DNA of 60,000 bases from Cryptomeria japonica (lineage: Eukaryota; Streptophyta; Pinopsida; Cupressales; Cupressaceae): NCBI RefSeq assembly GCF_030272615.1, contig NC_081408.1:407453889-407513888 (forward strand). Direction: 5' to 3'. This document shows, piece after piece, positions 34,225-46,320 of the stretch. A model generated the notes under the pieces. It did no database searches. It saw only the letters and a list, made by a program, of their open reading frames with translations, and was not told where the DNA came from. How positions within the stretch are numbered: position 1 is the first letter of the stretch; each line of letters opens with the position of its first letter. The position numbers and the translations under genes are program-made.

Positions 34225-34700
34225 TTAGTGCATCTCTTTAGCAGGCTTTCCCTCCCGAGGAGTTATTAACTCTTAGCCCTTAAGGCCGGTGAGAGGGGAA
34301 CGACCTAAGTGGGAATGGCTAACACCAAGTAATCCAACCCACTATAAAATAAATGTGTTTTTGATGAAAATAAAAGCAATGACAGTGCTCAGGAATAGCT
34401 CTCCTTCGTACCTTTGGGTATATCAAACCTTGGTTTTCAAGGTTGGGAGACCTCTTAATTGAGTTTATACCCCAACGCGTCGAACGGATCCCTTACTAGT
34501 GTTGATTAAAATAGAAGCTACCCGATTCACCTCCGAAAGGGTGATAATCTTTGTGTGAGAGAGATAGTAACTCTCCCAAGACACTTTACATATCGTTCCC
34601 CCATTAGCGTTTGGAGTCAGATAATACGACGTTGAGAATCCATTGCGTGAGACTCAGCGGCCATATTTTGATTAGCTATTGGGTTTGTACCTAAGTCAGC
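34225..34700 (+). other. Conserved leader block of Tat elements (Tat2 copy)
   Basis: CTTTCCCTCCCGAGGAG, CCCTTAAGGCCGGTGAGAGG and AACCCACTATAAAAT match the Tat3 leader at 20395-20520 in order. It lies ~950 bp after the LTR and ~1.3 kb before gag. Confidence 0.6.
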
Positions 34701-34900
34701 AAGCAAAGGTTTTCATTCTCAGCCAACTTCCTTAGGGTTTAGCTTGATTGAGAGTCATGTATCACATCACGTGTTTGCTATGTATTCATTCCTAAATTGA
34801 AAAACCAAATACTTAAAACTAGAAAACATTAGCAAAACATCATCAGAATTCAAAGATCAAAATCAGCAAAACAAACACTTTTTACACCTATTAAAATACC

Positions 34901-35000
34901 TGTCGTACGAGTCAAGATATTTTGTCGTACAAATCAAGATATTATGTTGTACTTCTTGATCTTTTGTCGTACGAGTCAAGGTTATATGTTGTACGAAACA
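34901..35000 (+). repeat. 22-bp tandem repeat array, five units
   Basis: Units based on TGTCGTACGAGTCAAGATAT start at 34901, 34923, 34945, 34965 and 34987. Cores are CGTACG, CGTACA, TGTACT, CGTACG and TGTACG. Confidence 0.85.
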
Positions 35001-35636
35001 CTGCTTTACACATGAAGTCACTAGTCTGTCATTATGTTTTGTATCTCTTGTCATTCTATGCTGCATAATCTGTCATATGAAACTCTGCATCTGTCAGTCC
35101 AAAGCTGTGTCCTGCATGCCTGTTTCAGATTTATCATTTCTGCCTGATCAATTTGCAGTAAGCATAAACACCAATTATCTATCAATCTATGCTTAGATTG
35201 TCTCCTTGGTTTTCTTGGTCAAGTATCATCTGTCAAAATCAGACTCTAGAAGATAAACACCCCAAGATTTTCAAAGTGCTCACCCCCAACAAGTTTAAGA
35301 TCTAAACATCTCAAAGTGCATTATCACCCCCTTTGGTAAACTGATCAATCAAACATAGTTTCTCATCAGGATCAATCATCCTTTATCATGAAACTGATAT
35401 GTTTGGTCACGATAGCCTTGTCCCACATCGTAGGATAGATCGTTCCTACTGAACTTGGTTCTTATCAAATCATCATCATTGTACTCTTAAAACGAAGATC
35501 AAAAAACTTGCAAACTTTTAAACACTTGAACTCTCTTTTAATGTCATATCACTCTATTTCCTTGAAATTGACCATTGATCACTTACCTAAAACAACCTTT
35601 TGGACAATCGAATCCTAAGCAAAATAACACACGTGT
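35001..35636 (+). other. Tat2 leader, noncoding, up to gag
   Basis: A/T-rich, no coding sequence found. Ends at the gag ATG at 35637. Confidence 0.5.
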
Positions 35637-37553
35637 ATGCCCGTTCTAACTAGAGCTCAAAGAAGAAGGATCGCAGAGACTGAAATTGAAACATTAAAAA
35701 CATTCGAAGAGCATATAACCATGGAACATGAAGATGAAATACAAGTTGAAGGAGAAATAACAGAACAAAACATCAGAGACATCAAGAAAGATCCCCAATT
35801 AGACAAATTTATGTAGAGATTATTGGAGGAAGAAAAAGAAAAATACTTTCTAATGTTAGCCAAATCTGGTGCTACACTTCCCCAAGATTTTGATGTGAAT
35901 AAATTAACACAAAAGAAAAGTGACCCTCCTCCAAATAACGAACAATATGAGGACATCTTTGATCTCTACATGAATGACACATCAATTCCCAATACCACTG
36001 GGACCAATGAAGAAACTGGCATACTTAGAAGAGATGAAGTAGAAATCCGGAATAATATTCAATTCAATGAGGATACAAGAAGAGCTAGAGATGAAAGTAG
36101 AAGAGATCTCATCATGACTCTCACACAACAACTACAAGCAATGCAAACACAAATCCAAGAGATGCAAAGAGGAAATGTTAGACGATACTCACTTCAAGAA
36201 ATTTGTCCTTATCCTTTCGATAGAAATCTAAACATGATACCATTTCCTATAGGTTTTGAAACCCCGAGATACGAAAAATATGATGGAAGCACTAACCCTC
36301 AAGATCATATAAGAGAATTTTGCACAATGAGTATGGAGTTTGCACATGAGGATACCTACTTAATGAGACTATTTCCAAAAAGATTAACTGGATTAGCTAT
36401 GGAATGGTTCTCCAAACTTACACCTGGAATCAGATCATTTTCAGAGTTGGTGGATAAGTTTGTTTCACAATACTCCTATAACATACAACATGAAGTAACC
36501 ATGCTAGACCTATGTAACACTAAACAAAAGATTGGAGAACCCTTCATGATGTTCTTACAACAATGGAGATGCCTAGCATCGCGGTATCCTCGTACATTGC
36601 CAAAGTATGAAAAAATGGACATATTCATTGACAACTTAAATGATTAAATGAGTTATTACTTTAAAATGCAAGGAAATCAAAACTTTGGAAAAATGGTTGA
36701 TAATGGGATCAGAATGGAGGAAGCTATGATAAAGAAAGGTGAGTTGAAAATATACAAAGGAGGAGTCCATCCACCTAACAACAATAATAACAACAATCAC
36801 AATGATAAACCAAAGTTTTGGAATAGAAATTGAAATGTCGTCAATGATGGAATAGTAAATAACAACAATGTGAAACCAAAACAACCGATTTTCAATTTAT
36901 CTACTCACTCAGCAGCAACACAACAAAACAACAATTAACAAAGACCAACTATCAAAACTTTCTTTCGAAGACAATTCACAAACATTGGTGAACCCCTTGG
37001 ATCAATACTAAAAACACTTCTCGCAAATAAATAGATCACTTTACCAAAAGAAAGGAACTATGAACCTCAAATCAAACCACCTTGGTGGAATGATAATCAG
37101 TATTGCAATTTCCATCAAAACAAAGGACATCTCACAGATAATTGTCAAAAGTTGAAACATGTCATACAAGACTTAATTGATAATGGTGTAATAACTGTGG
37201 ATGGACATACAAAAAATGAATCTCATACCGCCTTTAAAACTCCACTTCCAAACTATGAGAAAGGTGAGTCATCAACAACAAATAATGGTAAGGGTAAAGC
37301 AAAGGTAAACTACATGCATACATATGACAATGTGGTGAATGTGATTGTAGTTAAAGAAAAACAAAATCAAGAACATGCTCAGGCTATCAAAAGAAGCAAA
37401 GCCAAAGTTGTTTTGTCGGGTCCTACAACAAACACATCATCCACTACAACAAAACAATACAATCTAGTGGAACAATTGCAGAAAACACCTGCCCAAATAT
37501 CAATGTTGGAACTTTTAAAACTTTCACCTGCACACAAGGAGATTCTTGAATGA
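35637..37553 (+). pseudogene. Tat2 gag
   Basis: ATG at 35637 opens a basic start followed by acidic sequence. Stops lie at 35815, 36645, 36831, ~36937, ~37033 and 37551, all in one frame. The Retrotransposon-gag domain lies at ~36250-36640 (YDGSTNPQDHIREF, then LTGLAMEWFSKL and FMMFLQQWRCLASRYP). An Asn-rich stretch follows (~36770-36810). A nucleocapsid knuckle of the Tat type, YCNFHQNKGHLTDNC (~37102-37146), has His in place of the second Cys, followed by a Lys-rich linker. Gag builds the particle and binds RNA. It is non-functional because of the stops. Confidence 0.85.
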
Positions 37554-38543
37554 GCATTAGTAGATAAAACCGTATCCAAAGATCTTGATATTGATCAATT
37601 CCAAACCATGGTGGGACACCTCAAAACCCCTCATTGCTTATCATTCACTGACAAAGATGACATGTCTTTGCAACACCCTCACAATGCTCCCTTACATATT
37701 GAAGTCCTTATTCACAAAACGCGAGTCAAGCGTGTTCTAATAGATGGTGGAGCTGGCCTAAATATTTGTTCATTGAGTCTTGTTTGTGCCTTAGGATATT
37801 CAGAAGATGCAGTTGATGTATGGAAAAGGATCACTATAAAAGCCTATGATGAAGAAGAACGTTCCTCCAAAGGAATTGTGATACTACCAATCAGAGTGGG
37901 ACCTCTACAAAAAGACACAGCATGCCAATTTCTAGACTTGGACCTATCATATAATGTGCTCTTAGGGAGACCATGGATACATGACTTGCAAGCTATCCCA
38001 TTAGCCTATCATCAATGTGTAAAATTTCCCTATGAAGGACAAGAAATCACAATATCTACAGATGCAAATCCATTCCAATATTTTAGCAATCTAAAAATGG
38101 GTCAAGAAGTAATTGTTCCACATAATAGGGAGGTAACATCTTCGAGCACGCAATCCAAGGAAAAGTCATTCACCTCTATTCTATCAAGTATGGAAAAAAA
38201 AATGCAGATAAGAGATCGAGGGAACGAAGAATACTCAATATCACAATTACCACTTTCTCCTAAATCCTTGGGAAAACCATAAAGCTCTAAACGACAACCA
38301 ATTGTGAAACATCTTCCAATATTTGATGGAGCATTTATTAGTGTTGGAACCTTATCAGAGGAAATAGAATACAAAGATGTATTGCAATGGCTATGCAAAG
38401 ATGAAGAAGTTCAACAAAAGGTAAACAATGTCAGAATACCTACGGAAAAATATGGAAAAGGATTCAACATTCTTCGAAGGATGGGATACACTGGGACATG
38501 CCCTATCAGAAAAAGAAAGGAATGTATCTCAGAACCTATTTAG
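37554..38543 (+). pseudogene. Tat2 aspartic protease and G-patch-like segment
   Basis: In frame with gag. The retropepsin active site reads VLIDGGAGLNI near 37736 (DGGA in place of the usual DTG/DSG). The second conserved strand, YNVLLGRPWIHD, lies near 37950. A stop at 38280 precedes a segment that ends GKGFNILRRMGYTGT ... EPI (38457-38540). It resembles a G-patch, a Gly-rich RNA-binding module also known after some retroviral proteases. A TAG at 38541 follows. The protease would cut the gag-pol polyprotein. Confidence 0.75.
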
Positions 38544-39731
38544 CCTCATACTCAACAGACTACAAACAAAGCAGGTTTAGGGTATGGTCAAGTCACTATA
38601 CCAGAAGACACATCTTGTAGTCAACAACAAAAGGAATATGAAAATAGACAAGAACAACTGGCAATTGAAAGGGAAGAAAAATCAGTTAAGCAACAAGCAC
38701 AAACAAACACAAAATGGAAAAAGAAGCAAGCTTCAAATCAACAAGAGAAACAAACTAAAAACATCTCTCAAGCAACATTAAATATCAATCAAAACAAGAA
38801 AGAAGCTAATATAAGTTCAGGAGAACTCATAGAAAAGTTGACAAAACTCAATCTCAATCCTGAAGAAGTTGAATATGAAAGAAGGAAAAGTATAGCCAGA
38901 AAAGCAGAAGAAATGCTATATGACCAAATCTGTAGACTACAAGCTACAAGTGATACAGATTCTAATGAATGGGAATGGGATTCCTATCACTCTGAAGAAT
39001 TGGCTGAAGAAAAATGCTTTGAAGGAGATATAGAAGTCAATATAGTTCACACATATGTAGGACAAATGTCAGGAACTAGTTCACTTGAATTAGAATCACA
39101 TTTGGCTAACTTGGACTTAACTGAGGAGAATCAAGAACTTCTTACATGAGATAATTCTAACGAGAGTACCATTCTAGACATCGACACACATATTGAAAAC
39201 TTTGATACCTCCATCATGACCCTTGAAACCCTTGAAACATACCAACCTAAAGATCCCTTAACTCTAATCCACCCTGAGCTTATTGATTGGGAAAATGAAG
39301 GATATACTGCCATTGATACCTTTCCAAATGACCAAGCCATATTTGTATATCTTAATGCAATCGAACCTGTAACAACTCTCACCAGGAATTTCCACAACGC
39401 ATCTTCCAGTCAAGTGAGTGCCAAATCTCCTAGTCGCAAAAGTGAAAATAAAGAAAACAATATCAAGTCTAATGCTGAAAACCATTTATTGGCAACATTA
39501 GACTAGGAAAAAGTAAAAACAAAGGATGCATCTGACGGTGAAAACCTCCTCGAGGCACCGGAAGATGGGAGATTTGACACTTTACCTGAGCACTACCAAG
39601 AAAGATCATCCATTTTGATCAAACCAACAAAGGCAGTTAACATTGGCACAATAGAGCAACCAACGATTCTTCATCCGACAACATCTCTATCAGAGGTAGA
39701 AATGCAACAATATGTGGAATTCTTCAAACGA
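38544..39731 (+). pseudogene. Tat2 linker between protease and RT
   Basis: The same frame stays open apart from stops at 39147 and 39504. It is Gln/Lys-rich (38600-38780) and then acidic (38950-39140), with no catalytic domain recognised. It probably served as a spacer in the polyprotein. Confidence 0.6.
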
Positions 39732-42700
39732 TGACAAATCAATTTTGCCTGGTCATATGCAGACATGCCAGGGTTAGATCCAGAGCTTATTATGCATCAC
39801 TTGAATGTTAATCCAAGAGATAAACCAATCAAACAGAAATTAAGAAAAATGCATCCTCATATTGCTCTTCTAGTCAAAGAAGAACTAAAGAAATTACTGG
39901 ATGTCGGATTCATCAGACCTGTAGCATATCCTCAATGGGTACCTAACATTGTTCCTATTTCAAAACTAGATAAAAGCATCAGAATATGCATAGACTTCAA
40001 AGATCTTGATAACACATGTCCCAAGGATGAATATTCTTTGCCTAACATCGACATCATTGTAGATTTAACTATTGGACACTCCATGTTTTCTCTAATGGAT
40101 GGTTTCTCTGGATACAATCAGATCAAAATAGCACCCGAAGATCAAGAAAAGACAGCTTTTACATGCCCATGGGGTACTTTCTGTTGGAACGAGCCTTTTG
40201 GATTAAAGAACACAAGTGCTACATATCAAAGAGCTATGACAACTATATTTCATGACATGATGAATACATTCATGGAAGACTATGTGGTTGACATATTAGC
40301 TAAATCATACAATAGAGAAGAACATATAGAGATACTAGAAAAGATCTTTGACAGGTTAGAACAATACAAGCTAAGGCTAAATCCTAAGAAATGTGCCTTT
40401 GGTGTTATTTCAGGAAAGCTATTGGGATACATTATTTCAGCAAGAAGAATCAAAATAGATCCAGCTAAGGTAAAAGCAATCATCGAAATGGCATCTCCCA
40501 AGAATATCAATCAACTAAGATCACTACAAGGAAGACTCCAGTCAATCAGAAGATTTGTGGCTCAATTAGCAGATAAATGTCAACCATTTACTCACCTATT
40601 GCACAAACATGTTAATTTCAAATGGGACCATCAATGTGAAGAAGCATTCAACAAGATCAAAGTATATCTCACGCAACCACCTGTTCTAATGTCACCAATT
40701 CTAGGAAAACCATTATTACTCTATGTATCAACTACCTAAGCATCATTGGGAGTTTTGCTCGCACAAGAGGATAATGACGGAAAAGAACGAGCCATCTACT
40801 ACATCAACAGAACACTAGTGGTATATGAGGTTAACTATTCATCAACAGAAAAAGCATGCTTGGCAGTAGTTTTTGCTTCTCAAAAACTACGACACTATCT
40901 ACTATCTCACTCCAAGTTGATAGCTAAAATCGATCCTCTGAAGTATTTGCTCAACAAAGCCACATTGACAGGACGACTAGCAAAATGGATCATGATTCTA
41001 AGTGAGTTTGATATCAAATATGTTGACAGAAAATCTATCAAGGGACAAGTAATCGGAGATCAACTAGCAAAAACACCACTTCAAGATAATCTTCCTCTAA
41101 AGATTGAATTTCCTGATGCTGATATCTTAACAGTTACAACAAAAGCATGGCAACTATACTTTGATGGTTCATATACACAACACGGATCAGGAGTAGGAAT
41201 TCTTTTCATCACACCATAAGGGCATACAATCCCGAAAGCATACAAATTAAGCTTTTTGTGCACAAACAATATAGAAGAGTATGAAGCATTGGTAATAGGT
41301 ATCAAAATGGATGTAGAATGGAATATAAAACAACTTCAAGTCTTTGGAGACTCTCAGCTTGTCATTAATCAAATCAATGAAGACTATCAAACAAAAGATG
41401 ACAAACTCATACCTTACAAAAAGATAGTTGATGATTTCAAGAAATACTTTGTAGAAATAACTTTTGAACAGATTCCAAGAAATGACAACAAAGCAACAGA
41501 TGCCATGGCTACACTTGCTTCTCTATTGCAGACACAAGAAAATCAACAGCGTTATGAATTCCTAGTTGAAGAGTTGTTTCATCCTGCCTTTAATTGTCCC
41601 GATTCCCAAACCATCTGTCAACTTATTGGACATGATTCCTCCCACTATGGACAAACTTACACATACCTAAAAGACAACATCTTACCTCCAGACTTATCAA
41701 AAAATCAAAAGAGAAACTTTATTCGCCAATCCTCCCATTTTACTCTCGTCGTGGATACCCTGTATAAACGAGGTCTGGACGGTACTCTCTTAGGATGTCT
41801 TGAACAAGAAGAATCTAAGAAGGCCTTACATGAAGTCCATAATGGCATTTGTGGCACTCATTCAAGTGGTCTTACCCTTTCGAAAAAACTCATATGCTTG
41901 GGCTACTATTGGCCGACTATGGAATGAGATTCTTTTAAGATAGCAAAAACATGCAAACAATGTCAAATCCATGGGAATTTGATCCATGCACCAGCACAAG
42001 AACTACATGCTTTAGCAACATCTTGGCCTTTTTGTCAATGGGGACTCGATCTATTAGGAAAGATAAATCCTTCCTCATCCAATGGACATAAATTCATCCT
42101 TGTAGCTACTAAATATTTCACAAAATGGATCTAAGCGGTACCTCTCATCAACCTCACAGGAAAACAAATTGCTGCATTTATCTTGAATTACATCATCTGT
42201 TGCTATGGAATACCAATGACCATTATCACTAATAATGGGCTACCATTCAAGAATCAAGATGTACAAGAGCTATGTGAGAAGTTCAAAATCCAACACAGAT
42301 TCTCCACACCATATTATCCACAGGAAAATGGGCAGGCAGAAGCATCGAACAAAACTATTCTGAAAATCCTCAAAAAGATAGTGAACGATGCTGGGAAATA
42401 TTGGCATATCCAACTAAACCCTTCTCTATGGGCCTACCGCACTAGTATCTGCACACTGACAGGAGCCACACCTTTCTCTCTTGTATATGGATCAGAAGCC
42501 ATATTACCAATTGAAGTAGAGATACCTTCTCTACGTGTATCACTAAAAGGTCTCATCCCAAATGAAGAACAAAGAGTATCTAGACTACAAGAGTTAGAAT
42601 TGATCCATGAACACAGACACAATGCCTTTGATCATCTAAAGGTATATCAGCAAAGAATGTGTCGGAGCTATAATCATAAGTTTAAACCATGAATCTTTCA

Positions 42701-42899
42701 AGTGGGAGAACTAGTGCTAAAGGAAAATCCATGCAACCAGTCAAATCAAGAAAAGAAAGGAAAATTTGAACCAAACTGGTTAGGTCTGTTTGTGGTCATA
42801 GCAGTATTTGGGTCAGGAGCATATCAATTATCAACACAAGACGGCGATCAACTCAAGGAGCCTATCAATAGCATGCACCTGAAGAAATTCTATGTCTGA
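39732..42899 (+). pseudogene. Tat2 pol: RT, gypsy RNase H, archaeal-type RNase H, integrase
   Basis: RT starts near 39765 (MPGLDPELIMHHLNV), with ICIDFKDLD, LMDGFSGYNQI and the catalytic loop at 40281-40292 reading YVVD instead of YVDD, so one catalytic Asp is lost. The gypsy RNase H spans ~40640-41090. The second, archaeal-type RNase H (41150-41560) keeps FDGS, EEYEAL, FGDSQLV and a late ATDA Asp. The integrase zinc finger (HNGICGTH, CKQC) and first Asp (GLDLLG) are kept; the second Asp is Asn (ITNNG, ~42225), and Glu is present (GQAEAS). It ends in LKKFYV at 42899. Stops lie at 39732, 40737, 41217, 41925, 42132 and 42690. Catalytically dead. Confidence 0.93.
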
Positions 42900-43060
42900 G
42901 AAAAAAAAAAAATAGTGAAAAATCAAAAAAAAGAAAAAAGGAAAAATCAAAAAAAGAAAAAAAAAAGTGAAAAATCAGAAAAAATCAAAAACAATGAAAA
43001 AGCAGAAAAAGTGCAATAAAAATAGATGGTGAAAACCTGGCAAACAGGTGCTATCTATCA
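42899..43060 (+). repeat. A-rich tract and post-pol GGTGAAAACCTGG motif of Tat2
   Basis: About 120 bp of near-pure A with repeated GAAAAATCA words is followed at 43028 by GGTGAAAACCTGGCAAACA and GGTGC. Tat1 has the same order (2300-2470). Confidence 0.7.
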
Positions 43061-44566
43061 GGTAGCTCTTCCATCTATTAGTTCATGCATTCATTCTTCC
43101 AACAATGCTATTCATATGCATCATAAGCATTTGTACATACGCAAGCATCCCAAGTGGCTTCTTTCCATGGTTTGGATCATTGGATATATCATAACAACTT
43201 TGTTTCTAGGCTTGGGGCAAAATCCTGCACTTAGCTGGGTGAAAAACTCTTGATCATTTTGAGCTTAATCAAATAGGTAGAACAAACAGTTAGACAATTC
43301 TTATCAAGCAAAAATTGAGACACATCCAACCTCGAACACGAGATCAAACTATCAACTATCAAGATATCACAAAATCAATCAAAGAACATCACACACTTTT
43401 TAGTGGATAATATCTTTTGGATAATGATTTTAACATGATTGTTCAAATTTTCTGTATTGCTTTTCGCTATCATGATTTCTGAGTGTCTCCAGGATGTTAT
43501 TGATTAGAGGAACAAGGAAGGAACATGATATTTTTCTTGTCTACTGTTTGAAAATTAATCATTAATATGTGCAAATTTGTCTCAGGACATGATCATCAGA
43601 ATATCATTGAATACATTTCTGATTTGCGTATTGAAATGATTAATACTGCTTGTTTTACTTAAACAACACTCAGGTCGTCTCAGTTCAATTATACCTTGAT
43701 GCTTGTGTTAACTTGCTATATCAAAATCTAGGAAAGTAATGCTCAGGTCATCATGGTTTAATTATATCATCGATGTTTGCACTCACTTCCCACATTTCAA
43801 AAGCTCAATGATGACAAAAACACAAAATAATCTAGTGACTGGTCCAGTCATTCCATTGCATTTTAGCTTGCATTTCATTCTTGCATGGGATCCTACAAGC
43901 TCCTTTTATCCAAGGTTAAATCTATTGCAGGAATCATCAAGTATCATCACAAGTGTATACACAATCAGAATAATGACTCACATCTTTCTCATGATATTAT
44001 CGACCCAGCCCAAATCTTATGCTATCTCTCTCAACAAAATCAACAATCAACATATCCAAAATTTATGCAACTTGATATCAACAAATTGTCAGTTCTTTAT
44101 CTAATCAATCTTATCAAATCAAATCAATCAATCAAACCTAATCAATTCTATCACGTCTTATACAGGATGAATCCTTCCTGAAACCAGATAATCTGATTCT
44201 GATTCATGTCTTATACAAGATGTATCCTTCCTGAAACCAGACGTTCTGATCATGTCTTATACAGGATGAATCCTTCCTGAAACCAGATTGAATCTAATCA
44301 ATCAAGATTTTTCAATCTTATCAATCTAAGCAATCAAGCTAATTGAAGAACTTGCATTTTCATCAACCACAGTTACAAAAATCAAATCAAATCTATCGGG
44401 ATATCAATCTTGCAAAAACTCCAAAGATCAATTATCTCAATTGATCTCCCGAGGGGGCATCATCATAACGAAATTTAGCAATCAAGAGCTGGGGCATCCT
44501 ATCAAATCAATATCATCATCAAAATGAGATTATTCTTTGAATCAACATGTCATCACACCTCGCTTC
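43061..44566 (+). other. Tat2 3' noncoding region
   Basis: No PMD gene here, in contrast to Tat1. Three tandem units based on CATGTCTTATACAGGATGAA start at 44152, 44205 and 44251, each followed by TCCTTCCTGAAACCAGA. CTCCCGAGGGGGCAT lies at ~44446-44460. Short matches to the Tat1 3' spacer occur near 43505 and 43830. Confidence 0.7.
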
Positions 44567-44580
44567 AAAGAGGGGCAAAA
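44567..44580 (+). other. Tat2 polypurine tract
   Basis: AAAGAGGGGCAAAA directly before the 3' LTR, almost identical to the Tat1 tract. Confidence 0.9.
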
Positions 44581-45624
44581 TGTATACACCTAAAAATGGT
44601 TTGAAGATAATTAATTAAGTAAGCAATTATTTAATTAATCCTCCTTCCCAATTTAATTGAATTCACTAAACAATTTGAGTAAATTTTCCCCTTTCATCTA
44701 CTTATTAATAAATCTAAGGATTTATTAAATAGGTTCATTTCATTTCACCCCTTTAATTAATTAATTCAAATTAATTAATTCCCTTCATCCAAATTCATTT
44801 CTTCTAAATCCCCTAATTAATTAAAACAAATCAAATTATGAGTTGTTGAGATTAATTATCCTTTTCATATTATTTGAATTTTTAAATTCAAATTCTCCTA
44901 ACTTCTACCACTCCTAAACCTAACCATTCCTAAACCTAACCCATTCTACCTACCACCATGTCCCCTTTCATCCAACATCTTCTAGAACCTTTGTGACACT
45001 TGTCACTAAGTGTTCCCTTTCATCCAACTCCTTCTAGAAGCCTCTTGACACTTGTCACCATAGAGATGACAGATGTTCCCTTTAATCCAACTCCCTTTGC
45101 CAAGCTCCTCCAATTTAACCATTGATATCTTCAGATCAATCTTGACCGTTGATTCTTGCCACATTACCCCTAGCCTTGGAAAATATTATAAATAGACCTC
45201 ATTTTGGAGCTCAAAGGGTCCCAATTTCATATCATTTTTTGCATATCAATTGATCCCATCTCATTTTCATCTTATGCATTGTTATTATAGGCATCTAGCT
45301 TATAGTTTATCAGTTTTTACAATGTTATCATGCTCAATTTTAGCTTAAATCTTAGCTTAATTTGCTTATCATGTAGCTTAATCATGCTATTCTTGCTATA
45401 TCATGCATTTTTAGCATTCAAATCCTCCATCTAAGTGTAGTCAAGTCACTGGAGTATGCATAATCAAATCTAAGAGCATTTTTCATACTCGCATTTACTA
45501 GGAGGCAATAAGTCGATTAGCAATGGTTTTGTCTTTTATTGTTTCAATCTACTCACCATTACTTGTAATGATTTATTGAGTGCATTGTGTTTGCAGGTAT
45601 AGGTACACTTCACAGAGTATGACA
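44581..45624 (+). repeat. Tat2 3' LTR
   Basis: TGTATACACC...GACA, 1044 bp, intact, with TATAAATA at 45187-45194. It matches the two pieces of the 5' LTR; a TTAATTAATTCAAA duplication near 44755-44780 is absent from the 5' copy. Followed by the target duplication AATAG. Confidence 0.95.
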
Positions 45625-46320
45625 AATAGCATGGTGGGATGCTTGTTGAAACAAGGTTCTAATCTTCCATGATGCAACAAAGCTTGACATACCAACCCAT
45701 GTTTTGTCCAATGAGTAACACGACACAATCAAGTTTTAATCCAAGACAATCACAATACTATCCAACCCAATAATAAGGAAAATATAATACAACCAAACTT
45801 TAATCCAAACATTGGTCCACCTACAAACATGCTACCAAAGTATAGAGTCATTCAATTAGGACCACCACCACACTTTGAATCAATTTTGCAACCAGGATGT
45901 GCCAATATTTTTCCAACGCCACCAATGAATGTCTCACCAATTTTTTATTCGAATAAATTAAGTAAAGACCACTTCCAACAAGGACCTTTGTCAAACAACC
46001 AACTTGTCTTTCATCCAGATTTTGGTTATATTCAAACTCAATCACCATCAAATTTTCAGCAAGAGGCATATTCAAATGAACAATCAGACTCAGAATCTGA
46101 AGATGATGAGATGTTGAAAAATCCTGAGGTTGTGGGATTTTTGGAACAAGTGATGTTAAGGAGACCTCTAAAATTATTCTCACGTATTTTAGAAATAATG
46201 GCCTCAAGTCCTGAGCATCGATCTCTCATAAGTGACTCAGACCTACAATTGGCCTTGGCATGTGAGCAAGCAAATCATGTGCCACAACAAGTGCAAACAA
46301 ATCAAGTCTTGAATCCTATT
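45625..46320 (+). pseudogene. Tat3 internal ORF, left piece (gag-region, unrecognised)
   Basis: A 165-codon open frame (45829-46326) begins MLPKYRVIQLGPPPHF. It is Pro/Gln/Asn-rich, has an acidic SDSESEDDE patch and ends in a helical-looking segment. In-frame coding-like sequence extends upstream to ~45640 with stops. It is cut at CTATT (46316-46320) by element D and would continue at 52070. The position after a Tat leader fits a gag or pre-gag ORF, but I recognise no domain. Confidence 0.45.

Larger units (their letters stand above)
24445..45624 (+). mobile_element. Tat2: complete Tat-clade Ty3/gypsy element, interrupted by copia A
   Basis: LTRs of 1046 bp (in two pieces) and 1044 bp flank a leader, gag, protease, RT, gypsy RNase H, archaeal-type RNase H, integrase and a 3' noncoding region. 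The target-site duplication AATAG is at 24440-24444 and 45625-45629. Without the 7.8-kb copia A insertion and its duplicated 6 bp the element is about 13.4 kb. It is inserted in Tat3. Confidence 0.93.

Noticed and set aside
34901-35000. Regular repeat array that superficially looks like a CRISPR
   Set aside because: Units are contiguous, degenerate and have no unique spacers; it is in a plant retrotransposon leader.
43739-44181. Two overlapping plus-strand frames in the Tat2 3' region
   Set aside because: Noncoding repeat-rich spacer; frames are not matched in Tat1.
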